Shown: positions 1-9,395 of the stretch, in pieces
How the letters are laid out: each line of letters opens with the position of its first letter
Position numbering within the stretch: position 1 is the stretch's first letter
Source of the DNA: Paraglaciecola chathamensis S18K6
GTDB taxonomy: Bacteria; Pseudomonadota; Gammaproteobacteria; Enterobacterales; Alteromonadaceae
DNA: 64,000 nucleotides
Assembly: GCA_000314955.1 (NCBI GenBank)
Contig: BAEM01000050.1
Span: 62,001-126,000, forward strand
Reading direction: 5' to 3'
Translations under genes and position numbers: made by a program
The notes under the pieces: generated by a model
Told to the model about the DNA's origin: nothing
What the model saw: the letters and a program-made list of their open reading frames with translations, nothing else
The model's database searches: none

Positions 1-1852
1 CGCCGCTCATTTCGATCCATTTATCTTGATCGATCTCAGTGCGCTTTTCAGGAATAGCGATGGCTTCACGGCCTGAGAGGTATTTACCTGTCAGGGAATG
101 TTCGCTTTTCATGATGTCATCTATGGTGCCTTGAGCAACTATTTCGCCGCCGTGCACACCGGCCCCGGGGCCGATATCAAGCACAAAGTCAGCGGCGCGA
201 ATGGCATCTTCATCGTGCTCAACCACGATAACGGTGTTACCTAAATCGCGTAAATGCTCTAGCGTTGTCAGTAGGCGTTCGTTGTCACGCTGATGCAAAC
301 CAATAGAGGGTTCATCCAATACGTACATCACCCCAACTAACCCTGCACCAATTTGGCTGGCAAGGCGAATACGCTGAGCTTCACCGCCTGATAAGGTGTC
401 GGCGCTGCGTGAAAGCGATAAATAATTTAAGCCAACATTGACCAAGAAGTTCAAACGGTCGTTGATCTCTTTGAAAATCTTATCGGCGATTTTTTCGCGC
501 TTTCCAGTCAGTTCAATGTCGGTGAAAAACTGCAAAGACTCTGCAATCGACATCTCCGTGATGGTTGGCAAAGGGGTCTCGCCAATAAACACGTTGCGCG
601 CTTCTAGGCGCAGGCGTGTGCCATTACAACTACTACAGTGCTGTTGGCTCAAATATTTAGATAATTCATCACGCACCGCGTTTGATTCGGTTTCACGATA
701 GCGGCGTTCCATGTTCGGAATGATCCCTTCAAAGGGATGCTTGCGCTCCATAATATCGCCGCGATCATTGATGTATTTGAAGTTGATTGAGGTGCCTTTA
801 CTACCGTGCAGCACAATGTCTTTGGCTTTCTCATCAAGCTCAGCGAAAGGCGTGGTTAAATCAAACTTATAGTGATCCGCCACGGCTTGTAGCATTTGGA
901 AGTAATAATAACTGCGTTTATCCCAGCCGCGTATCGCTCCGCCGGATAAACTGAGTTCGTCGTTACTGATAATTCTGTGCGGGTCGAAAAACTGTCTTGT
1001 GCCTAAGCCATCACAGGTTTGACAGGCGCCCGCAGGGTTATTGAACGAGAATAACCTTGGTTCAAGTTCTGCCATTGAATAGCCACAATGAGGGCAGGCG
1101 AAGTTAGATGAAAATACCACTTCTTCTTTGTGTGGATCATCCATAAAGGCAATTTTAGCCGTGCCGGCGGACAAGTTCAGCGCAGTCTCGAACGATTCAG
1201 CAAGTCGCAAAGATAAGTCTTCACGAACCTTGAAGCGGTCAACAACCACTTCGATATTGTGTTTTTTATGCAAGTCGAGTTCAGGCGGATCGGATAAATC
1301 ACATACCTCGCCGTCAATTCGCGCTCGAATAAACCCTTGTGCCGCTAAGCTTTCTAGGGTTTTTACATGCTCACCTTTTCGATCTTGTACGACGGGCGCC
1401 AACAGCATCAGCTTTTCATCTGCAGGCATGGTAAGTACGCGGTCGACCATCTGGCTAATGGTTTGTGCATCGAGTGGCACATGGTGCGTCGGACAGCGCG
1501 GCTCGCCAACGCGGGCGTATAACAATCGCAGATAATCGTATATTTCTGTGATCGTGCCCACAGTAGATCGCGGGTTATGGGAGGTAGATTTCTGCTCAAT
1601 GGAAATAGCCGGCGATAAGCCTTCGATGTGATCCACATCGGGCTTTTCCATCATGGATAAAAATTGCCTTGCGTAAGCAGACAGTGACTCGACATAGCGA
1701 CGTTGCCCCTCGGCGTAAAGGGTGTCGAATGCCAGTGAAGACTTACCGGAGCCAGACAAGCCGGTGATCACAGTAAGTTTGTCTCGAGGAATATCTAAAT
1801 CGATGTTCTTTAGATTGTGAGTGCGCGCGCCACGTACAGCTATCTTATCCAT
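1..1852 (-). CDS. uvrA: UvrA excinuclease ATPase subunit (5' part; 3' end lies outside the window)
   Basis: DNA damage-recognition ATPase of the UvrABC nucleotide excision repair complex in the cytoplasm. About 617 codons are present of the roughly 940 usual. Reading from an ATG at 1852, the N-terminus has the Walker A region [14 protein letters not shown]. The CPHCG...CQTCDGLG zinc-binding cysteines lie mid-sequence, and an [15 protein letters not shown] signature followed by [13 protein letters not shown] falls near the window edge. I saw no frameshift in the stretches I translated. It is divergent from yajR with 290 bp between them. In many gammaproteobacteria uvrA is divergent from ssb with a shared LexA box. 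I found no convincing SOS box here. Confidence 0.97.
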   Translation of the reverse strand, partial: MDKIAVRGARTHNLKNIDLDIPRDKLTVITGLSGSGKSSLAFDTLYAEGQRRYVESLSAYARQFLSMMEKPDVDHIEGLSPAISIEQKSTSHNPRSTVGTITEIYDYLRLLYARVGEPRCPTHHVPLDAQTISQMVDRVLTMPADEKLMLLAPVVQDRKGEHVKTLESLAAQGFIRARIDGEVCDLSDPPELDLHKKHNIEVVVDRFKVREDLSLRLAESFETALNLSAGTAKIAFMDDPHKEEVVFSSNFACPHCGYSMAELEPRLFSFNNPAGACQTCDGLGTRQFFDPHRIISNDELSLSGGAIRGWDKRSYYYFQMLQAVADHYKFDLTTPFAELDEKAKDIVLHGSKGTSINFKYINDRGDIMERKHPFEGIIPNMERRYRETESNAVRDELSKYLSQQHCSSCNGTRLRLEARNVFIGETPLPTITEMSIAESLQFFTDIELTGKREKIADKIFKEINDRLNFLVNVGLNYLSLSRSADTLSGGEAQRIRLASQIGAGLVGVMYVLDEPSIGLHQRDNERLLTTLEHLRDLGNTVIVVEHDEDAIRAADFVLDIGPGAGVHGGEIVAQGTIDDIMKSEHSLTGKYLSGREAIAIPEKRTEIDQDKWIEMSG

Positions 1853-1922
1853 TATTGACCAAAGTCGTCCCCAAAAGAGTGAGTATTACATACTTGATAT
1901 AAGAGCTCTATGCGGATGAACA

Positions 1923-1928
1923 ATTATA
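1923..1928 (-). promoter_or_regulatory. Possible -10 element for uvrA
   Basis: The minus strand reads TATAAT about 71 bp upstream of the uvrA ATG. The hexamer 17 bp further upstream (ATTATC) is a poor -35 match, so this is only a candidate. The rest of the 1853-2142 gap shows no further signal I can defend. Confidence 0.3.
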
Positions 1929-2142
1929 CTTTCAATACCCAAAGTGATAATGACAGCAAGATACGATTAACGGCTTGAATTAGATCGTCGATGAAATTTG
2001 TAAGTTGATGTTTTAAACACAGGTATATCATTGCATTTATGGAGTTTTCCCCCATGTTTGCTGCAATCTTGCTGTCGTTTAGCGCGATATTTTTGTGTTA
2101 AACTTCGCTCCCTTAATAACCTCAAACTGATTAGTTACTCAT

Positions 2143-3486
2143 TTGAATAGAACAGAAATTCGCGCTTCTTTGGCTTTGGCCGCCGTTTACGTCCTGCGTA
2201 TGCTGGGCTTGTTTATGGTGATGCCGGTTCTGGCCATTCTAGCAGTACAGTACCCAGATTATTCAGCGTTAATGCTCGGCCTTGCGATCGGTGGTTACGG
2301 CTTGACTCAAGCCATTTTGCAAATTCCCATGGGCGTATTGTCAGACAAAATTGGCCGCAAGCCCGTCATTGTAGGCGGTTTACTAATGTTCGCTATTGGC
2401 AGCGGTGTTGCCGCCACAGCTGATAACATGTTGTGGATAGTGATAGGCCGGTTCTTGCAAGGGGCTGGGGCGATAGCTGGCGCGATTATGGCATTAGCTG
2501 GCGATGTAAGCCGTGAACAGCAACGCCCGAAAGTGATGGCGATTATTGGTATTGCCATTGGGTTTTCATTCTACATAGCGTTATTAATTGGCCCGGTAAT
2601 TGCGGATAATTACGGCCTGCACGGTATTTTTTCGATTACCGGTATTCTTGCGATTTTGTGTATTCCTTTGGTGATATGGGTGGTGCCCAGCGCCATAAAT
2701 TACGCCCCTAAAGGGGATACATTACCTGTACTAACCGACGTGAAAACCCTGTTTTTCGACCCGCAGTTACGCCGTTTGAACATCAGCGTGATGTTATTGC
2801 ACATGATGATCACGGTCCTGTTTGTGCAAATGCCTATTTTGCTCAGTGCACTAGGCTGGGAATTAGATCGCCACTGGCAATTGTATTTGCCCATTCTGGC
2901 AGCTTCAGTGGTGGGGTTAGTTATATTGATGATGTTAACCAGAACCATGAGCCAGTCCGCGGTTATTCGTTTATGTATATTGCTTCTGGGCGCAGCGCTG
3001 CTTGGTCTGCACTTTGAGCACGGCACTGTGCTGGCGGTCATGGTGTTTGGTTGGTTGTTTTTCGCAGGGTTTAACTTTTTAGAGGCGAGCTTTCCGGCTA
3101 TGGTGTCAAGCATTGCTCCTGCCGGTAAAAAGGGCTCCGCCATGGGAATTTACGCTAGCTTTCAGTTTCTTGGGGCGTTTTTAGGTGGCACCTTATCTGG
3201 CTTAGCCAGTCAGTATATTGGCCCTCAATGGGTGTTTGTCATCGCAGGTGGTGCCTGCGGTATTTGGTGGCTTGGCTTACGCAAGCTTGGCACAAGTGAG
3301 CGCTTAAAGCGCTATACCCTCAAGCCTGATTTTACTCGTTACTCGGCGCAAACCATTGGCGAGCAGCTTGCCACCCTAGAGGGCGTAGTGGATGTCACAG
3401 TCGTGCCAGACGAAGGTGTGGTGTACATAAAAGCCCACGGCAAAGAGTTTGAGATAGATAAGGCACACGTTTTGGTCAATGGCTGA
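2143..3486 (+). CDS. yajR: YajR-type MFS transporter with C-terminal ferredoxin-like domain
   Basis: Inner-membrane major facilitator superfamily proton-driven efflux pump; the substrate of this subfamily is not settled. The 447-aa protein has twelve predicted membrane segments. The MFS motif A region (GVLSDKIGRKPVIVGG) lies between TM2 and TM3, and QGAGAIAGAIMALAGD is in TM4. The last ~70 residues form a soluble beta-alpha-beta tail (TIGEQLATLEGVVDVTVVPD...) matching the YAM domain that distinguishes YajR from generic MFS proteins. The start is TTG at 2143: the next in-frame ATG (residue 21) would cut into TM1, and no strong Shine-Dalgarno is visible. It sits between uvrA and ssb, where many relatives have nothing or a different gene. 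Confidence 0.88.
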   Translation: MNRTEIRASLALAAVYVLRMLGLFMVMPVLAILAVQYPDYSALMLGLAIGGYGLTQAILQIPMGVLSDKIGRKPVIVGGLLMFAIGSGVAATADNMLWIVIGRFLQGAGAIAGAIMALAGDVSREQQRPKVMAIIGIAIGFSFYIALLIGPVIADNYGLHGIFSITGILAILCIPLVIWVVPSAINYAPKGDTLPVLTDVKTLFFDPQLRRLNISVMLLHMMITVLFVQMPILLSALGWELDRHWQLYLPILAASVVGLVILMMLTRTMSQSAVIRLCILLLGAALLGLHFEHGTVLAVMVFGWLFFAGFNFLEASFPAMVSSIAPAGKKGSAMGIYASFQFLGAFLGGTLSGLASQYIGPQWVFVIAGGACGIWWLGLRKLGTSERLKRYTLKPDFTRYSAQTIGEQLATLEGVVDVTVVPDEGVVYIKAHGKEFEIDKAHVLVNG

Positions 3487-3624
3487 TTTGTTTTTTAAAC
3501 GAATCAAGGGCAAATTTCTGAGAAACAATTGGCTAAATCGCGTTATAATAATCGGTACAGTGAAAAGCATTTTTGTCATAGCTAAGGGGAAGTTTTCGCA
3601 CTCAGTTGTGATGTGAGATACTTA

Positions 3625-3653
3625 TTGACCGGCAGCAAAACTGCATTTATATA
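3625..3653 (+). promoter_or_regulatory. Sigma-70 type promoter of ssb
   Basis: TTGACC (3625-3630) and TATATA (3648-3653) are separated by exactly 17 bp and lie about 108 bp upstream of the ssb ATG. This is the best -35/-10 pair in the yajR-ssb gap. Confidence 0.55.
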
Positions 3654-3760
3654 TTCACTAACGAATTGAGAAAAATAGACAAATCCAGTAAGAAGCCAGC
3701 ATATTATCTAAACGTAATCGATTAGAACGCTGCGCTTTAGGACTGAAAATAGGAGTTAAA

Positions 3761-4333
3761 ATGGCGAGTAAAGGCGTAAATAAAGTCATCTTGGTGGGCA
3801 ATTTAGGACAAGATCCTGAAGTACGTTATATGCCAAATGGTAACGCGGTAGCGAATTTAAGCATCGCGACCAGCGAAAGCTGGAAAGACCAACAAGGGCA
3901 AATGCAAGAGCGCACCGAATGGCATCGCCTAACTATGTATCGCCGTTTAGCTGAAGTGGCGGGTGAATACTTGCGTAAAGGCTCGCAAATTTACGTTGAA
4001 GGTAAATTGCAAACCCGTAAATGGCAAGATCAACAAGGGCAAGACAGATACACCACTGAAGTGATTGTAGATCAGATGCAAATGTTAGGTGGTAAAGGTG
4101 GCGGTCAATCTGAAGGCGGCTTCCAAGGGCAGCAGCGTCAACAACCTCAGCAGCGCCCTAATCAAGGCCAACAACCGGCTTACCAGCAACAGCCTAACCA
4201 AGGTTATAATCAGCAGCCTGCTCAAGGTGGCCAAGCTAATCAAGGTTTCAATCAAGCGCCACAAGGCGGTCAAAATAAGCCAGCACCCATGGCCGAACCT
4301 GACTTCGATTTCGATGATGATATTCCGTTCTAA
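3761..4333 (+). CDS. ssb: Single-stranded DNA-binding protein SSB
   Basis: Binds single-stranded DNA during replication, recombination and repair as a homotetramer, and recruits partner proteins through its acidic C-terminal tip. The 190-aa protein has an N-terminal OB fold (residues 1-110, starting [20 protein letters not shown]). A long Gln/Gly/Pro/Asn-rich linker (about 115-175) follows, and it ends in the canonical DFDDDIPF tip. AGGAG precedes the ATG. The repetitive linker creates spurious open frames on both strands. It has its own promoter and a terminator directly downstream. Confidence 0.98.
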   Translation: MASKGVNKVILVGNLGQDPEVRYMPNGNAVANLSIATSESWKDQQGQMQERTEWHRLTMYRRLAEVAGEYLRKGSQIYVEGKLQTRKWQDQQGQDRYTTEVIVDQMQMLGGKGGGQSEGGFQGQQRQQPQQRPNQGQQPAYQQQPNQGYNQQPAQGGQANQGFNQAPQGGQNKPAPMAEPDFDFDDDIPF

Positions 4334-4368
4334 ATGATATAAAAGTCTTAATGTTAAGTTATTTAAAG

Positions 4369-4390
4369 CCCTGTTTTTGCAGGGTTTTTT
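4369..4390 (+). terminator. Rho-independent terminator of ssb
   Basis: CCCTG (4369-4373), a 6-nt loop and CAGGG (4380-4384) are followed by six T residues, 36 bp after the ssb stop codon. Confidence 0.8.
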
Positions 4391-4492
4391 GTTTTTAAGT
4401 AGACATTATTTACCTAGCTGTGTCATATTCGTTTAAATTAAATGCTAGGTATTTGAATAGGATTAGTGCGGTGAGCCGAATAAAGGTCTATA

Positions 4493-4833
4493 AGTTGGCA
4501 TCAATCGGCTAGCGAGCATCATTTAACGGAATTATTAGATTCTTTTAAATCAGAACTGGTTCAGTTTATCAGTCTCAATGAAAATATTGATACAACTACA
4601 GCAGTGGTGAATTAGCGTTTCATATGATTGGGTCGATAGCGCAATTTGAACGTAGATTAATATATGAAAGAGCCAAATCAGGGTTACAAGCCGTTAGAGC
4701 TAGAGGTCGCGAAGTTGATAGAAAGTAAAAGCTGTTATCTGACAATATCAAAAAAGTACAAGCCATGTTATTCGAGTCTATGATGACCAAAGCTGAAGTG
4801 AATAAGCATTTTGAAGTCGTAGGCCAACATTAA
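4493..4833 (+). pseudogene. Decayed serine recombinase (resolvase/invertase family)
   Basis: No intact frame exists, but stitched frames read like the second half of a Tn3-resolvase/Hin-type recombinase. The pieces are a NRLAS remnant of the DRLxRS motif, then ELLDSFKSELVQFISLNE with IDTTTAVVN, a shift of frame, then FHMIGSIAQFERRLIYERAK followed by GLQAVRARGRE. An in-frame TAA precedes the C-terminal helix-turn-helix LSDNIKKVQAML...TKAEVNKHFEV, ending at 4833. At least two frame changes and one stop make it non-functional. The N-terminal catalytic serine region is missing. It marks the left border of the defence island and fills most of the ssb-to-mcrB gap. The remaining bases, 4834-5027, presumably hold the promoter of the next operon. 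Confidence 0.8.
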
Positions 4834-5027
4834 ACAAAGCGCTTGGTCAAAGGTGTGGATAGCAATCTCACATTTCCCCATGCAGTATTCTGCCTTACTA
4901 TTTACAAAAAGTTTGTTTAACAACGTGATAAATTGATATTTTACAGGTACTAATAGGCGAAAGTACTATACGATAGTTTAACTGTTTACTATTTTGCGCA
5001 GGAGCGCGCCAATCATAGGGTAATGCT

Positions 5028-6821
5028 TTGAATAAAAAAATATCGCCACGTCTGAACATTAAATCTTCCCTAGCAAAGCACCTCGATGCACTATTAACCG
5101 CATACGTCCTGTGGGTAATCAATGACAGGCCTTATCGTCTTGCATATGCTGAAGAGCAACTGGAAAATGGAAAGCGTGCATTGTTCTTCACTGATGAGGA
5201 GGTTGCTGGCTTAAACTCATTCTTCAATTCGACTGATATCACCCAAGCATCTTCAAACAAAAATCCATTATTGAATACACAAATCGAACCTTTGCAGGTT
5301 GGCTGCATCAACATGTATAAAGCCTTCAATTTAGAATTTCAAGATAAAGCTAAGCCCGAGTCGTGCGAACGCACGGGCGGTGAAAGATTCTTAAAAGAAC
5401 TTGTATACACAAGCGCAATAGATTTGCTTGATGGTTTTCTAATTGAAAAATTGCAGTCATTTAAGGGGTTTGTCAAACCAGTTTTTTTGAATGGAGATTT
5501 AGATTTAGAATCGGATTTCGCCAAAAACTTAGGCAAGTTATTAACGTTTTTAGTGGAGCAGACACGGTTTAACGATAATCAACAAAAACAGCATGACTTT
5601 TTAAGAGATGCGGTCGATATTGGTGATTTCCATGAAAATGGCCCCTCACGAATAATTAAACCATTCATCAAAAGCGGGCTGCATGATTTCGTCAAGTTTA
5701 ACAAAGATGAAAAACAATATGCGTGTGTGAACGACAACGATTTCGCTAATTATCGCCAAAGAGCTGATTTTTTTGCTGCTATTTTTTCCCCTAACTACAC
5801 TACTGATGATGAAAGTGTTGAAGTTCCCGTCGTTAAAGATAGAGAAGCAAAATACGAGCTAGACACAACGGATGTGCCGTTAAACCTTTTACTCAAAGGA
5901 GTCCCAGGAACTGGAAAATCAAGAGCAATAGATAATATTATAGACAAAAACTTCGATCTCGGACGCGTTATTAATGATGCGGCCGGTACACCAATAAACA
6001 GAGTCCTTAGAGTAAATGTCCACTCAGCCAGTACAAATAGTTCATTAATGCAAGGCATTAGTGTTACCACTGGAAGTAAAAACGAAATACTTTACGATGA
6101 AAAAATAGGATTGGTACTCAATTTCGTTTTGTTGGCAACGCAGCATCCAACTTCTCGATTCGCACTTGTACTGGAAGAAATTCAAGAAAATAGCCTAAAT
6201 GCCTTAATCGGCGACCTAATCTATCTGGTTGAAAAGTCAAAAAGAACGTTTAATTACACGATCGATTCAGCAAAGCCTGTATTCGACGAGATTTACCGGC
6301 TCACCATAGATGGAACGGCCAAGCACTTCGTTACAATTCCAACTCTTATAAACGGTTCTAACGTTGAGAAAAGATTGATCATGCCCGGCAATCTACACCT
6401 ATTTTGCACATCTAATTACCGCGATGATCAAAAGATTATTGAGGATAACTTATTGAGAAGAATTGATGTTGTGGAGCTATATCCAAAGCATGATGTGATT
6501 AAACAGGCCGAAGTGGCTGAATTTTTGAAGTCATTAAACGATGCCATTCTAAATGATATTAACGAACTTCAGCCCGACAGACTCTTAATTGGTCATGCAA
6601 ACTGGATTGATGTCGATGATACTGCTTCGTTTTACAGAGCACTTTTAAAAGTCGTAGTGGAGTTTAAAGACATAAAAGATATTGAGTATAACCAAATGGC
6701 GAAAGTGCTATCAGGAGCAAAAATGCCATTTGGCATTGATTTAAGCCAGTTCGATAATTACATGACACTGGTTGAACATATTCAAAAAGAAAGCGGATAT
6801 TCGTTTGTTTCAAGCCAATGA
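5028..6821 (+). CDS. McrB-like AAA+ NTPase, restriction subunit
   Basis: Putative nucleotide-driven motor of a restriction endonuclease, working with the McrC-like nuclease encoded next. The 597-aa protein has an N-terminal ~280 residues I cannot assign (perhaps DNA recognition) and a C-terminal AAA+ core. The core has Walker A GVPGTGKS at 291-298, a Walker B-like VLEEIQE at 381-387 in the place of the McrB EEINR region, a sensor stretch TSNYRDD at 461-467 and LLRRID at 475-480. The start is TTG at 5028 with AGGG 7 nt upstream; the nearby ATG at 5023 opens only two codons. It overlaps the next gene by up to 50 nt, so translation is probably coupled. The classic MNxxD GTPase signature is replaced, so nucleotide preference cannot be read. 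Confidence 0.82.
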   Translation: MNKKISPRLNIKSSLAKHLDALLTAYVLWVINDRPYRLAYAEEQLENGKRALFFTDEEVAGLNSFFNSTDITQASSNKNPLLNTQIEPLQVGCINMYKAFNLEFQDKAKPESCERTGGERFLKELVYTSAIDLLDGFLIEKLQSFKGFVKPVFLNGDLDLESDFAKNLGKLLTFLVEQTRFNDNQQKQHDFLRDAVDIGDFHENGPSRIIKPFIKSGLHDFVKFNKDEKQYACVNDNDFANYRQRADFFAAIFSPNYTTDDESVEVPVVKDREAKYELDTTDVPLNLLLKGVPGTGKSRAIDNIIDKNFDLGRVINDAAGTPINRVLRVNVHSASTNSSLMQGISVTTGSKNEILYDEKIGLVLNFVLLATQHPTSRFALVLEEIQENSLNALIGDLIYLVEKSKRTFNYTIDSAKPVFDEIYRLTIDGTAKHFVTIPTLINGSNVEKRLIMPGNLHLFCTSNYRDDQKIIEDNLLRRIDVVELYPKHDVIKQAEVAEFLKSLNDAILNDINELQPDRLLIGHANWIDVDDTASFYRALLKVVVEFKDIKDIEYNQMAKVLSGAKMPFGIDLSQFDNYMTLVEHIQKESGYSFVSSQ

Positions 6822-8064
6822 AGTTTATAGCGAAGACCTAACCATTGTTATCAATGAAACCGATAACATATTCGTGAAATTCGCAAATTTAAATATAGAT
6901 GTAACGACTGTTAAAAACCAGTTGTCGATAATTGGGGCAAAAGCAAATAACAATAAGATTGGTTACATGAGAGTGAAAACCAATGCTGGAATTGTCAAAG
7001 TGATTATTTGTCCGAAGATATTTGCATACGACACCGCAAAGTTTTTAGAATTCTTAAAAGAATCACTCCGCGTCATAGCGAAATACAGGAATAAGGCAGG
7101 GCTATTTCGTATAGACGATTCACTCCTTAACTTGGCATTGTTGAATCAAAGTTATGAAACTAAACATAGTTTTGATGCGATGTTGGAACTAAAGTTTTTA
7201 GCAGCTCTAAACGAAATTGCATCTTTTTTTAGAAAATTTTCAACTCTGCGAAAACGCAAGAGCCCTTATATTTCAAACTCGGTCGAGTTTGAAATAGAGA
7301 TAGGTTCATCCGTTGTAGATCCTAACAAAAGCAATATTCACCAACTCAAAAGAAATGATAGGTTCGACGTACGTTTAGCAGGAATTGCTCAAGCGGTAAT
7401 ATCTACATTTTTGAAACACAATAAACTTTTTTTATCTGATAGAACAATCGGCATTGCGAGAGGGCTGCAAAGCCAAATTAAGAGGAAATTTAACACTACT
7501 GGTTTTGGAGCAAAATCAGATGATGTGACATTGACTAGAAATAAGGGGCTGTTCAAGAGTCACTCCACAAGAAACTTGCAAAATAATTTACTAGCTTTGC
7601 TCTCAAGCGAAGATTTTTTTGATACTAGAGTCGGAGAAACTACGAACAGTCAGTATCTATCTACGTCCTCCTTTTTTTTTGAAGCCAATATTTTCTTTGA
7701 GTACTTGGTTTATGATCAATTACTTAGCGACTTTGATGAGAAAGACATAGTCATAAAGCCAACTGCCTATCAAGATCTATTTTCGTGTTGCAATATGCAG
7801 ATGGATAGCTTTAAAGTAACACCTGAATTTTTATTGAAAAGCATCGGTTGCGTAGTTGACGTAAAGTGGAAAATTTTGTCTGAACTTGGCGCAAGTTTTA
7901 ATTATGACGTACTGAAGTTAAAACGAGATGCGGAACTACACTTGGTTCAAAATGCAATGCTGATATACCCGCATGTGGCAAATAACATTCTTAATAAAGC
8001 GCCATATAAGCTAGGTGGCGGAGATAATATAAATATACATATCAAAGAGACTCCGCCACTGTAG
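6772..8064 (+). CDS. McrC-like nuclease subunit (PD-(D/E)XK fold)
   Basis: Probable DNA-cleaving partner of the upstream McrB-like ATPase. The 430-aa protein has an N-terminal beta-rich region (20-90) and a helical middle. The C-terminal nuclease core has an FFFEANIFFEYLV helix at 301-313 comparable to the conserved Glu helix of McrC, then P351-E352 and D363-V-K365 as the PD-(D/E)XK catalytic triad, and a following helix (HLVQNAMLIYPH) resembling the McrC YQMxAYxxxY helix. The longest frame starts at TTG 6772; TTG 6802 is an alternative. The stop at 8062-8064 is immediately followed by the IS256 target duplication, so the gene is intact. Confidence 0.78.
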   Translation: MNIFKKKADIRLFQANEVYSEDLTIVINETDNIFVKFANLNIDVTTVKNQLSIIGAKANNNKIGYMRVKTNAGIVKVIICPKIFAYDTAKFLEFLKESLRVIAKYRNKAGLFRIDDSLLNLALLNQSYETKHSFDAMLELKFLAALNEIASFFRKFSTLRKRKSPYISNSVEFEIEIGSSVVDPNKSNIHQLKRNDRFDVRLAGIAQAVISTFLKHNKLFLSDRTIGIARGLQSQIKRKFNTTGFGAKSDDVTLTRNKGLFKSHSTRNLQNNLLALLSSEDFFDTRVGETTNSQYLSTSSFFFEANIFFEYLVYDQLLSDFDEKDIVIKPTAYQDLFSCCNMQMDSFKVTPEFLLKSIGCVVDVKWKILSELGASFNYDVLKLKRDAELHLVQNAMLIYPHVANNILNKAPYKLGGGDNINIHIKETPPL

Positions 8065-8072
8065 AGTCTTTT
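8065..8072. repeat. Target-site duplication, left copy (AGTCTTTT)
   Basis: Eight bases AGTCTTTT directly precede the left inverted repeat of the IS256-family element. They are repeated perfectly at 9388-9395, directly after the right inverted repeat. Confidence 0.95.
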
Positions 8073-9387
8073 GAGACTGTAACTAATTTTGTGTAACTGC
8101 CTATCTCAATTTACTCTATAGAGAGTTAAGGACAGGCAGATGAACATGAACAAAAAAGAACTTGAAGCTTTCGCAAAGGAAGCAGCCAAGGGAATTAAAA
8201 CACCTGAGGACTTAAACGAATTCAGCCAGATGTTGAAGAAAATTACCGTTGAAGCGGCATTAAACGCAGAAATGGATGAACATCTTGGCTATGAGAAACA
8301 CAGAAAGTCCACTTCATCAAACAGTCGCAACGGTAAGAGCAGCAAGCGAGTTAAAACTGAAGATGGTGAGTTTGAACTCGACACACCACGCGACCGTGAC
8401 GGCTCCTTTGAACCCAAGCTCGTCAAAAAGCATCAATCCCGCTTTACGTCCATGGACGATAAAATTCTCTGGCTTTATGCGCAAGGCATGAGTACCCGCG
8501 AAATCGTTGCTGCATTTGATGAATGGTACGGTGCTGAGATATCGCCGACACTGGTTTCTCGTGTCACCAATGCTGTAATAGAGCAAGTTGTAGAGTGGCA
8601 ATCACGCCCGCTGGATGCCGTTTACCCGATTGTTTATATCGATTGTATCGTGGTGAAAGTACGTCAGGATAAGCGCATCATCAATAAATTCATCTTCTTA
8701 GCGCTAGGTATTAACCTGGATGGCCAAAAAGAATTAATGGGCATGTGGATTGCCGAGAACGAAGGCGCTAAGTTCTGGTTAAACGTGCTGACCGAGCTGC
8801 AACAACGTGGTGTCGAAGATATCCTCATCGCTTGTGTCGATGGCCTGAAAGGCTTTCCTGATGCGATTAATGCTGTGTTCCCAAAAACGCATATCCAGCT
8901 GTGTATCGTACACATGGTGCGTAACTCACTGAAATACGTGTCATGGAAGGACTACAAAGCCGTTACAGCAGATTTGAAGCGCGTGTACCGCTCAGCAACA
9001 GAAGATGAGGCACTGCTTGAGCTGGAACGGTTTGCAGAAACATGGGATGGCCAGTACCCTCAAATTGCCAAATCATGGCGTACGCACTGGCATAACCTCA
9101 ACACCCTGTTTAATTACCCTGAAGACATCCGCAAGGCGATTTACACAACCAACGCCATCGAGTCATTGAACAGCGTTATCCGCAAGGCCATCAAGAAACG
9201 GAAGATCTTCCCCAGTGATGATTCAGCCAGAAAAATGGTGTATTTAGCAATAAAAGACGCCAGTAAAAAGTGGTCGATGCCGATTCACAACTGGCGCCAG
9301 GCGATGAGTCGTTTTATTATTGAGTTCGAGGAACGCCTCGAACAGCATATTAAATAATGGCAGTTACACAGAATCTGTTACAGGCTC
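8073..9387 (+). mobile_element. Complete IS256-family insertion sequence, 1315 bp
   Basis: The ends are 29-bp imperfect inverted repeats, 8073-8101 and 9359-9387, matching at 25 of 29 positions and both carrying TGTGTAACTGCC at their inner ends. The flanks are perfect 8-bp duplications, the size usual for IS256. It carries one intact transposase gene. Intact ends, transposase and duplications suggest recent insertion. It landed in the 6-bp gap between two convergent restriction-modification genes and broke neither. Confidence 0.95.
8140..9357 (+). CDS. IS256-family (Mutator-type) DDE transposase
   Basis: Catalyses copy-out/paste-in transposition of the surrounding element. The 405-aa length is typical of the family. 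The N-terminus has the family signature MNKKELEAFAKE...EMDEHLGYEKH. Later stretches include the first catalytic Asp region (YPIVYIDCIVVKVR), a second around IACVDGLKGFPDAI with QLCIVHMVRNSLKYV, and the C-terminal YTTNAIESLNSVIRKAIKKR holding the catalytic Glu. The frame is undisturbed, so the protein is probably active. Confidence 0.96.
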   Translation: MNMNKKELEAFAKEAAKGIKTPEDLNEFSQMLKKITVEAALNAEMDEHLGYEKHRKSTSSNSRNGKSSKRVKTEDGEFELDTPRDRDGSFEPKLVKKHQSRFTSMDDKILWLYAQGMSTREIVAAFDEWYGAEISPTLVSRVTNAVIEQVVEWQSRPLDAVYPIVYIDCIVVKVRQDKRIINKFIFLALGINLDGQKELMGMWIAENEGAKFWLNVLTELQQRGVEDILIACVDGLKGFPDAINAVFPKTHIQLCIVHMVRNSLKYVSWKDYKAVTADLKRVYRSATEDEALLELERFAETWDGQYPQIAKSWRTHWHNLNTLFNYPEDIRKAIYTTNAIESLNSVIRKAIKKRKIFPSDDSARKMVYLAIKDASKKWSMPIHNWRQAMSRFIIEFEERLEQHIK

Positions 9388-9395
9388 AGTCTTTT
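9388..9395. repeat. Target-site duplication, right copy (AGTCTTTT)
   Basis: Perfect copy of 8065-8072. Its last two bases belong to the stop codon of the minus-strand m5C methyltransferase (TTA at 9394-9396 on the plus strand), so the insertion stopped just short of that gene. Confidence 0.95.

Noticed and set aside
3631-3660. Possible LexA (SOS) box upstream of ssb
   Set aside because: ACTGCATTTATATATTCACT has one half-site only; the second half lacks CAG, so SOS control cannot be claimed.
4085-4337. Open frames on both strands over the ssb linker
   Set aside because: They are by-products of the repetitive CAA/GGC-rich linker of ssb; no ribosome sites or family similarity.
5023-5031. ATG just before the McrB-like gene
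   Set aside because: It opens only ATG-CTT-TGA; the TTG at 5028 continues the real frame.
5028-8064. Classical type IV McrBC acting on methylated DNA
   Set aside because: Less likely because two methyltransferases face it in the same locus; kept as the alternative that methylation data would decide.
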